A stretch of 13,071 bases of DNA from Flavobacteriales bacterium (lineage in GTDB: Bacteria > Bacteroidota > Bacteroidia > UBA10329), in contig DMRV01000056.1 in NCBI GenBank assembly GCA_003456455.1, positions 1-13,071 on the forward strand. The letters run 5' to 3'. Position numbers and translations under genes: made by a program. Positions within the stretch are counted from its first letter, which is position 1. Every line of letters starts with the position of its first letter. The notes under the pieces are model-generated. The model saw only the letters and a program-made list of their open reading frames with translations. It did no database searches and was not told where the DNA came from. This document shows, piece after piece, positions 1 to 6,030 of this stretch.

Positions 1-533
1 TAATCCTCATTGAAATGTGAACTGAAAACAGTTCCATCTTGAGCGATGATGTATGTAGCTGGAACAGGCAAGGCACTGTCTTTATTACCACTCGCCTTAT
101 TGATATTTATTCCGGCAATTCCGTAGATGAAACGCTTCCAACCGCTGAGCTTGAATGTGACGTGATACTTATCCATAATGCGATGGTTTTCATCATAAAT
201 TATACTGAAAGAAGCACCGCTTTTCTCCATCGTCTTTTCAATCTTATTCCCCAACTCTGGAGTAATAGCGATGACAGAAGTACCAGCATCCAAAATCATC
301 TGGAGCGAGTCCTGAATTTGACTCATGTGTCTGTTACAATGCGGGCACCATTGGCCTCGGTAAAAAACGAGCACAACAGGCCCATTTTTCAGTTGGTCCC
401 TTAGCGAAACCCGTTTTTCAAATTGATCTAAAGCCAAGAAATCTGGAGCCTTATCACCAATAAAAAGTGGTTCTGGCTTTTGAGCTTGTGCGAAGAACGA
501 AAAGGAAAAAAGAAGAACGAAAAGTAAGCGCAT
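1..533 (-). CDS. Exported peroxiredoxin-like (AhpC/TSA, PRX_like2-type) protein, partial at left edge
   Basis: The reading frame starts at ATG 533 and stays open for 177 codons to the window edge, so the C-terminus is missing. Residues 1-18 form a signal peptide (hydrophobic run ending FFAQAQ), which places the protein in the periplasm or envelope. The thioredoxin fold follows: IGDKAPDF (25-32), then VVLVFYRGQWCPHCN with the CPHC pair at C63 and C66, and a likely cis-proline in LPVPATYII near residue 158. The RGxWCPxC form is typical of the PRX_like2 branch of the AhpC/TSA family rather than classical peroxiredoxins (PxxxTxxC), so thiol-disulfide exchange or peroxide reduction is likely; the substrate is unknown. 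The start overlaps the stop of the upstream channel gene by one base (TAATG, 535-531), which fixes the start and suggests translational coupling. Confidence 0.88.
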   Translation of the reverse strand, partial: MRLLFVLLFSFSFFAQAQKPEPLFIGDKAPDFLALDQFEKRVSLRDQLKNGPVVLVFYRGQWCPHCNRHMSQIQDSLQMILDAGTSVIAITPELGNKIEKTMEKSGASFSIIYDENHRIMDKYHVTFKLSGWKRFIYGIAGININKASGNKDSALPVPATYIIAQDGTVFSSHFNED

Positions 534-1432
534 TACGAATCTGAAACGATTCGTTCTCCACATTTATGACAGAACCGAGACTCGGATAGATGCTCTGTTT
601 CACCGCATCTTGCGCAAGTTGTGGTTGACTCTTCCCTACTCGCTTTTGCCACTTCCACACTTACAATACCTGTTGGAACGGCAATAATGCTGTAACCAAG
701 AATCATTATCAAAGCGGCTAAAAATTGACCTATGACCGTTCCTGGAGCAATATCGCCATAGCCTACTGTAGTAAGTGTAACAATGGCCCAATAAATACTT
801 CTAGGTATACTATCAAAGCCGTTATCACCACCCTCTACCATGTACATGAGTGTACCCAAAATTACCGCCATGGTAACTACTGCCGTTAAGAACACGAACA
901 CCTTTTCCTTACTCGCTTTAATAGCGGTTACAAGCATTTGTGCGCCCGTTAGGTAACGCACCAGTTTTAGGACTCGGAATACTCGAAGTAGCCTGATGGC
1001 TCGAATGACCAAAAGAAAGTGAGTACCAACAACAAATAGACTCAAATAGGTGGGAATGATGGCTAACAAATCGATGACTCCCAAAAAGCTAAAGGCATAA
1101 TCTTTTGACTTTTCTGTTACCCATAACCGAAGAATGTACTCAAGGGTAAAGAAAATAGTGAAACACCATTCTACAATGTAAAGAATGTCGCCATGTTGCT
1201 CTCTAAAGTCGGGGATACTCTCCAACATTATCGCTACCAAACTGGCAACAATTGCCCATAAGAGCACTACATCAAAACCTTTTCCCCAACGGGTTTCCAC
1301 ACCAAAAATGATTTCCTCAACAATCAGCTTAAGATGTTTAAGTGAAAGCCGATGGCGGAACGCTTCAGGGTCGTCACTCAATATACGCTGAATGAGTTTG
1401 TGGCTTAGTTTTTTAAGCGGATTGAATGCCAT
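533..1432 (-). CDS. Voltage-sensor type six-helix potassium channel with C-terminal zinc ribbon
   Basis: A 299-residue inner-membrane ion channel. Predicted helices are S1 about 53-71, S2 83-104, S3 114-134, S4 138-160, S5 177-198 and S6 231-256. S4 carries a basic residue at every third position (R144, R147, R150, R153, K156, R159), the hallmark of a voltage sensor; acidic partners lie in S2 (E98) and S3 (D121). The pore holds the K+ selectivity filter TTVGYGD (221-227). After S6 come about 15 polar residues and then two CxxC knuckles (C273/C276 and C288/C291), a short zinc ribbon exposed to the cytoplasm. The channel would let K+ cross the membrane in response to voltage; the ribbon may bind Zn and act as a regulatory or oligomerisation module (inference). 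The gene follows the YdeI-like gene by 20 nt and overlaps the peroxiredoxin-like gene by one base. Confidence 0.93.
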   Translation of the reverse strand: MAFNPLKKLSHKLIQRILSDDPEAFRHRLSLKHLKLIVEEIIFGVETRWGKGFDVVLLWAIVASLVAIMLESIPDFREQHGDILYIVEWCFTIFFTLEYILRLWVTEKSKDYAFSFLGVIDLLAIIPTYLSLFVVGTHFLLVIRAIRLLRVFRVLKLVRYLTGAQMLVTAIKASKEKVFVFLTAVVTMAVILGTLMYMVEGGDNGFDSIPRSIYWAIVTLTTVGYGDIAPGTVIGQFLAALIMILGYSIIAVPTGIVSVEVAKASREESTTTCARCGETEHLSESRFCHKCGERIVSDS

Positions 1433-1452
1433 GGTTTAAAGATAACAGGTCA

Positions 1453-1974
1453 TTAAAGCTTTGCGGCTTGGTTAGCTGTTTTCATTTCCACATTCAAAAG
1501 TTTAAAATCAATATTTCCACGCTGATTAACCAAATGGTCGGTCATAACCAACGCACGTCTAATTCGAATATCTGAGCTTTTTACGTTGTTCACCCAATAG
1601 ATTAATGTGCGCTGTTTTCCTTTAGTGAAAGCATGAAAAACCTTGTCGGCTTCTGGGTTTTGGTCTAGCACTTCGCGCAGTTCTTCCCCAATTGGGACAC
1701 CATATTCAGATCTGTCTTTTTCTAACTCAACATGAAGCGTTTCGCCACGAACCAAACCAAGCTTTTTGCAGCGTTCCTTGTTCAGCATAATGCGATAACC
1801 GCCCGTACCATCAGCATGAATCGCGCAATGGTATTTGACTGTTCCGTTTACGGTGGTAACAACTCTCCTGTCGGTTCCTTCAATAAACGTTTCTGCAATC
1901 TCATCTAGAACTGCGAAATACCAATGGTATATATCGGAATTGTCGTCTTTATTTAGCGTGGAAGTGAATTTCAT
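1453..1974 (-). CDS. DUF1905 / YdeI-OmpD-associated family protein
   Basis: A small soluble protein of 173 residues with no signal peptide or membrane helix. Residues about 12-90 resemble DUF1905, a beta-rich domain, with the segment GYRIMLNKERCKKLGL at 59-74. Residues about 94-150 match the pattern of the bacteriocin-protection/YdeI-OmpD-associated domain (PIGEELREVLDQNP, then LIYWVNNVKSSDIRIRRA). The molecular function of this family is not established; the YdeI name comes from a link to envelope stress resistance in enterobacteria. I chose ATG 1974 because it overlaps the trkH stop by one base (TGATG, 1976-1972) and begins MKFTSTL; the frame could extend five codons to a TTG at 1989, which is less likely. 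Its position inside a K+ transport operon is unusual and may hint at a role in ion or envelope stress (inference). Confidence 0.85.
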   Translation of the reverse strand: MKFTSTLNKDDNSDIYHWYFAVLDEIAETFIEGTDRRVVTTVNGTVKYHCAIHADGTGGYRIMLNKERCKKLGLVRGETLHVELEKDRSEYGVPIGEELREVLDQNPEADKVFHAFTKGKQRTLIYWVNNVKSSDIRIRRALVMTDHLVNQRGNIDFKLLNVEMKTANQAAKL

Positions 1975-3428
1975 CAATGCTGACGCCAAAAATAGGGCGT
2001 AAACAAGATGAGAACCGTGAAGAGCTCCAATCTACCAATGAGCATGATAATGGCCAAGAACCATTTCGCTCCCGAAGGAAGCCAAGCAAAATTATCAGTT
2101 GGGCCAACGCTGCCAATTCCCGGACCAACGTTGCCGAGTGAGGTTGCAACCGCTCCCATGGCAGTCATTAAATCTATACCAAACATGGTTATGATGATGG
2201 AGCCAATGGCGAAGACAATAATGTACATCATGATAAACGCAACCACGTTGTACGTAATTGATGGGTCAACGGCTCTTCCGTTCAACCGTACTGGAATAAT
2301 AGCAGAAGGATGCAGTTGCCGTTTGAGTTCGAGAAAGCTGTTTTTTACCAAAATAATGTGGCGGACAATTTTCACACCGCCAGCCGTTGATCCGGCCGAG
2401 CCTCCAAAGAATAGTAAAATGAAAAACACCATGGTGACGAATGGTGTCCAACCGGTGTAGTCAGCTGATACAAACCCGGTAGAAGTGATAAGCGATACGA
2501 TTTGGAAAAGGGAGTCTCTGAAGGCTTTCTCAAAGCCACCATCATCCACGCTTGCAACAACTATAGAAACGCCTACAGTAAGAAAGATTATCATTCCAGC
2601 GTAATATCTGAACTCTTCATTCTGGAGCACCTTTTTGAAATTGCCAACAAGTGCGAAATAGGTAAGCGTAAAGCTTGTGCCAGCCATAAACATAAAGAAT
2701 GTGATGATGTATTGAATGACTGGAGAAAACTCTGCTGCGCTTGTATTAAACGTGGAAAAACCGCCTGTTGCCATTGTGGTTAGGGCATGGTTTAACGCAT
2801 TGAACCAGCTCATACCGGCTAATTTGAGAAGGAAAAACTCAGCAACGGTCAGACCTACATAAATCAACCATAATCGTTTAGCCGTATCGCGAATTTTAGG
2901 TGCCAGTTTATCCGCCTTCAAACCAGGTGATTCGGCCACAAACAACTGCATTCCACCAATGCCTAATATGGGTAGAATAGCCACCGCCAAAACAATAATT
3001 CCCATACCGCCAATCCATTGGGTCATACTACGCCAGAGGAGAATGTCTTTTGGAATAACAGTAAGGTCAGTAATTACCGATGCACCAGTTGTCGTGTAAC
3101 CAGAAAGTGTTTCAAAAAACGCATCTGTAAAGTGAACAACGCTGCCGCTCATGATATATGGCAACGCGCCTGAAAAAGACATGATTAGCCATCCGAATGT
3201 CACAATCAGAAAACCTTCTTTCTTGCGAATATTCGGTTTTTCAGAAGATCGTGTTAGCGCCCAAATCATCATTCCAAAACCCAGCGTTGCCGTGGCGGAA
3301 AAGCCCATCGGAACAACATCATCTAGGTTGTAATACAGAGATGCTGGAATACACAATAGCATGAACATGCCGTTGAAAAGCAGAAGCAGTCCAAGTACAT
3401 TCAGTACAACTCTGTAATTAATGGTCAT
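1974..3428 (-). CDS. trkH: Trk system potassium uptake protein TrkH
   Basis: A 484-residue polytopic inner-membrane protein, the K+ translocating subunit of the Trk uptake system; length is nearly that of E. coli TrkH. The four-repeat (M1-P-M2) architecture is visible through four filter loops: TTTGAS at 112-117, MATGGFST at 219-226, TSTGFVS at 315-321 and SLGNVGPG at 430-437. The glycine-rich intramembrane loop GGSAGSTAGGVK (342-353), which gates K+ passage in this family, is intact, as is the basic segment after it (R356). Further hallmarks are QWIGGMGIIVLAVAILP at 137-153. The start ATG directly follows the trkA stop (TAAATG, 3431-3426), so the two subunits are translated from one message. 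The stop overlaps the start of the YdeI-like gene. Confidence 0.97.
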   Translation of the reverse strand: MTINYRVVLNVLGLLLLFNGMFMLLCIPASLYYNLDDVVPMGFSATATLGFGMMIWALTRSSEKPNIRKKEGFLIVTFGWLIMSFSGALPYIMSGSVVHFTDAFFETLSGYTTTGASVITDLTVIPKDILLWRSMTQWIGGMGIIVLAVAILPILGIGGMQLFVAESPGLKADKLAPKIRDTAKRLWLIYVGLTVAEFFLLKLAGMSWFNALNHALTTMATGGFSTFNTSAAEFSPVIQYIITFFMFMAGTSFTLTYFALVGNFKKVLQNEEFRYYAGMIIFLTVGVSIVVASVDDGGFEKAFRDSLFQIVSLITSTGFVSADYTGWTPFVTMVFFILLFFGGSAGSTAGGVKIVRHIILVKNSFLELKRQLHPSAIIPVRLNGRAVDPSITYNVVAFIMMYIIVFAIGSIIITMFGIDLMTAMGAVATSLGNVGPGIGSVGPTDNFAWLPSGAKWFLAIIMLIGRLELFTVLILFTPYFWRQH

Positions 3429-4766
3429 TTAGAAATAGCTTTCCACCTTGTGGATGCACTCTGGTTGGGACACAACTACCACATGATCCAAAGGCTGAAA
3501 AACAAAATCTCCATTTGGAGTATAGCTTTTTCCTTTCCGAATAACGCCACCAACAATAGCGGATTTCGGGAAATTGATCGCCTTTAGCACCTTACCTACC
3601 ACAGGCGATTTCTCATGCACTTCGAACTCAACAACCTCCGCGTCTACTCCGTGTAAACTGGTTAGCGATAAGACCTCACCTTTCCTGATATGTCTGAAAA
3701 TGAAATTAGCCGCTATCAGTTTTTTATTAATCATGGTGTCAACCCCAATATTCTGAGAAAGGTGGATGTAGTCCATGTTTTCTACCAGTGCAATGGTTTT
3801 TTGAACCTTATGATTTTTAGCAACCAAGCACGAAATAATGTTTGTTTCTGAGTTTTCAGTCACTGCTATAAACGCGTCCATTTGGTCAATTCCCTCCTCT
3901 TCTAAGAGTTCTACATCACTTCCATTTCCATGAATAACCAATGTTCCCTGTAGTTCATCTGCTAACTCAAAACAGCGTTGCTTATCGGGTTCAATCAATT
4001 TGACATTGAACTTCAAACTAAGCTTTTTCGCAGTATGTACTCCCACCTCATTTCCACCAAGAATCATAATGTTCTTGATTCTTTTCCGCTCTTTTCCAGA
4101 AAGCTCTAAAATATGGTCCATTGCACTTTTCTGTGCAATAAAGTATACGTGGTCACCAATTTGAAACGTCACATCTCCACGAGGAATAATGGTTTCATTA
4201 TTTCGTAGAATGGCAGCTGTTAGAAAACTATTATCTGGGTTTAGATATGCCGCTTCAGAAACCGTTTTCCCTGCTAACGGACTCGCTTCTTCAATAGCAA
4301 TTCCAACCAAATTAAGTAAGCCCCGATCAAACTCAAACGAATCCGTAAACGCAACATCTTTCAATAGTCGTTTTATCTCCCGTGCAGCTAAGGTTTCGGT
4401 GCTAATAATTTCATCAATACCAAGTTCCTTAAGGTCAAGTTTCTCCCTTTTTAGGAGGAATTCTGTATTTCTGACACGAGCAATTGTCCGCTTAGCACCA
4501 AGGTGTTTTGCAATAATGCAGGTAGAAATATTTGTCTCTTCAGAATTGGTAGCAGCAATAACCAAATCAGCCTTGCTAACATTTGCCTCGTCCAAAACGG
4601 TGTAAGAAATCGAGTTGCCGCGTATGGTCGCAATATCAAAATGTTCAGCTGCGTATTTCAGCTTCTCGGCATCGGTATCAATCAACGCGATGTCCTGTTC
4701 TTCCTGTGTGAGCAATTTAGCGAGGTGAAACCCCACATCTCCAGCTCCGGCAATAATGATTCTCAT
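3429..4766 (-). CDS. trkA: Trk system potassium transporter peripheral subunit TrkA
   Basis: A 445-residue cytoplasmic protein that binds to the TrkH dimer and gates it in response to nucleotides. It has the standard tandem layout: RCK-N 1 (1-120) with the dinucleotide motif GAGDVG at 7-12 and the acidic end of strand 2 (ALIDTD, 27-32); RCK-C 1 (about 142-222); RCK-N 2 (232-350) with GGNEVG at 237-242 and LIEPD at 257-261; RCK-C 2 (about 368-445). Both halves keep the SEETNI/SETNI helix motif (75-80, 306-310). Length fits the family (E. coli TrkA is slightly longer). It is the first gene of the minus-strand operon, directly abutting trkH. The start at ATG 4766 places the first glycine-rich motif at the expected distance from the N-terminus. 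Confidence 0.97.
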   Translation of the reverse strand: MRIIIAGAGDVGFHLAKLLTQEEQDIALIDTDAEKLKYAAEHFDIATIRGNSISYTVLDEANVSKADLVIAATNSEETNISTCIIAKHLGAKRTIARVRNTEFLLKREKLDLKELGIDEIISTETLAAREIKRLLKDVAFTDSFEFDRGLLNLVGIAIEEASPLAGKTVSEAAYLNPDNSFLTAAILRNNETIIPRGDVTFQIGDHVYFIAQKSAMDHILELSGKERKRIKNIMILGGNEVGVHTAKKLSLKFNVKLIEPDKQRCFELADELQGTLVIHGNGSDVELLEEEGIDQMDAFIAVTENSETNIISCLVAKNHKVQKTIALVENMDYIHLSQNIGVDTMINKKLIAANFIFRHIRKGEVLSLTSLHGVDAEVVEFEVHEKSPVVGKVLKAINFPKSAIVGGVIRKGKSYTPNGDFVFQPLDHVVVVSQPECIHKVESYF

Positions 4767-4781
4767 GTGCTAAACGTACCG

Positions 4782-4789
4782 CAAAGGTA
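4782..4789 (-). promoter_or_regulatory. Possible -7 promoter element for the trkA operon
   Basis: On the minus strand this reads TACCTTTG, an exact match to the Bacteroidota -7 consensus TAnnTTTG, 15 nt before the trkA start. It would give a very short leader. The nearest upstream TTTG (minus strand, 4820-4817) is 27 nt away, whereas the usual spacing to the -33 box is about 19-21 nt, so the match is incomplete and could be chance. Confidence 0.35.
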
Positions 4790-4836
4790 TACGGAACTAC
4801 GCACAACTACGCCAATCAAATGTTTTATTCGATGTC

Positions 4837-4957
4837 GGGCGTTTCCCCCACGTTTTAGAGCGTGGCGGTCGGGCTGTCCGCTGTATCTTTTTCCAGCCTC
4901 ATTTCGACTGCACTCAATAAACTCAGGAAAAAGGATGCCGCTACCATTCCTAACGCG
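4837..4957 (+). repeat. Structured intergenic element with two hairpins (dispersed Bacteroidota-type repeat, candidate)
   Basis: This stretch lies between the divergent trkA and CoA-transferase genes and has clear secondary structure. Hairpin 1: CCACG (4848-4852) pairs with CGTGG (4861-4865) around an 8-nt loop. Hairpin 2: GTATCTTTTTCC (4883-4894) pairs with GGAAAAA-G-GATGC (4926-4938) over 12 pairs with one bulged G (4933) and one G-T pair; the 31-nt loop includes TTTCGACTGCACTCAA (4902-4917). Fixed-looking blocks are GTCGGGCTGTCCGCTGTATC and GGATGCCGCTACCATTCCTAACGCG around the second arm. From memory, very similar blocks occur as dispersed intergenic elements in many Bacteroidota genomes. 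Only one copy is present in this window, so its repetitive nature is inferred, not seen. It might be a mobile palindromic element or a transcribed structured RNA. Confidence 0.55.
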
Positions 4958-4987
4958 AAACTGCAGCGCAAACCCTAATTTCAGCGC

Positions 4988-6019
4988 ATGAATCAACCAC
5001 TCCAAGGCTACCAAATTCTCGATTTTACCAAGCTACTCCCTGGTCCGTTGGCAACACTTTGGATGGCGCAACAAGGGGCTGAGGTTATTAAAGTGGAAAG
5101 TCCGAAATCACCTGACCCCGTTAGGTTTTATCCGCCAATGAAAGATGGTATTTCTGTGTATTACAACACATTGAATGCAGGCAAGAAAAGCTTATCTATT
5201 GATTATCGTTCTGAAGAAGGAAAAGAAGTCATTCTGAAGCTGGTTGAGACCGCAGATGTGGTTATTGAGCAGTTCAGACCAGGCGTGATGCAAGCATTCG
5301 GATTAGATTATGAAGCCCTCAAGAAACGTAATCCGAAAATCATCCTTGTTTCCATTACTGGCTACGGACAAACAGGAGAAATGGCAGCAAAACCTGGTCA
5401 CGACATCAACTACCTGAGCTATTCAGGAATGCTGGATGCACAACGAGATATGGATGGAAATCCAATCATCTCAGCGGCTCAGTTAGCAGATGTTTCTGGT
5501 GGAAGCATGATGACCCTAAATGCCACAACTTCAGCTTTGCTGCATCGAGAACGCACGGGAGAAGGACAGCATGTAGATGTTTCAATGACTCACAATGTTT
5601 CCGTTTTGCAGTCCATGCGAATTGCCGAAGAATTGGAAACAGGCGTTAGTAACGGCTATCTCTCGGGCAAATTAGCTTCGTACAATATTTACAAATGTTC
5701 TGATGGTCGACACGTAGCTTTGGGTGCTCTCGAACCTAAATTTTGGCAAAAATTCTGCAATCTCGTGGAGCATCCCGAATGGGGTGGAAGGTTGATGGAA
5801 ACGGAACTCATTGCAGAAGTAGCCGCGCTTTTCTCAACTCAACCAATGAAATATTGGACAGGTAAATTAGAGAATGAAGGAGTCTGCCTTTCGCCAGTTT
5901 TGACCATAGTGGAAGCGTCAAATCACCTGCTTTTTAAAGCGGATTTCCCAGCAAGTTTCGGAACAGGAAGTCTTGAAGCAGCCCCTGAATTAGGAGCTCA
6001 CAATCAAGAGTTACTGTAG
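4988..6019 (+). CDS. CaiB/BaiF family III CoA-transferase, alpha-methylacyl-CoA racemase-like
   Basis: A 343-residue soluble enzyme of the family III CoA-transferase fold. The N-terminus shows the family start LDFTKLLPGPLATLWMAQQGAEVIKVE (from residue 11), then VVIEQFRPGVMQAFGLDYEAL (91-111) and SITGYGQTG (122-130). It carries GHDINYL at 137-143 and LADVSGGS at 166-173. H138 and D168 are 30 residues apart, the spacing of the His/Asp catalytic pair described for alpha-methylacyl-CoA racemases (H126/D156 in mycobacterial MCR). This favours 2-methylacyl-CoA epimerisation, as in branched-chain or sterol side-chain oxidation, over CoA transfer, although true transferases share the Asp. The family block GEGQHVDVSMT lies near 196-206. 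The gene stands alone: trkA is divergent and the protease gene converges on it with only 11 nt between the stops. Confidence 0.9.
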   Translation: MNQPLQGYQILDFTKLLPGPLATLWMAQQGAEVIKVESPKSPDPVRFYPPMKDGISVYYNTLNAGKKSLSIDYRSEEGKEVILKLVETADVVIEQFRPGVMQAFGLDYEALKKRNPKIILVSITGYGQTGEMAAKPGHDINYLSYSGMLDAQRDMDGNPIISAAQLADVSGGSMMTLNATTSALLHRERTGEGQHVDVSMTHNVSVLQSMRIAEELETGVSNGYLSGKLASYNIYKCSDGRHVALGALEPKFWQKFCNLVEHPEWGGRLMETELIAEVAALFSTQPMKYWTGKLENEGVCLSPVLTIVEASNHLLFKADFPASFGTGSLEAAPELGAHNQELL

Positions 6020-6030
6020 TTTGAACCTTA

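Noticed and set aside
39..404. Open frame of 121 codons on the plus strand at the left edge
   Set aside because: It lies antisense to the peroxiredoxin-like gene, whose signal peptide and CPHC motif are clear; the antisense product has no recognisable features.
454..660. Minus-strand frame spanning the end of the channel gene and start of the peroxiredoxin-like gene
   Set aside because: It is out of frame with both well-supported genes and has no domain of its own.
1975..1989. Longer start (TTG at 1989) for the YdeI-like gene
   Set aside because: The ATG at 1974 overlaps the trkH stop as TGATG and starts the conserved part; the extension would add five residues through a rare start inside trkH.
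4503..5014. Open frames covering the trkA start and the divergent intergenic region on both strands
   Set aside because: They are shadows that cross the trkA start and the hairpin element, with low-complexity or arginine-rich products and no family resemblance.
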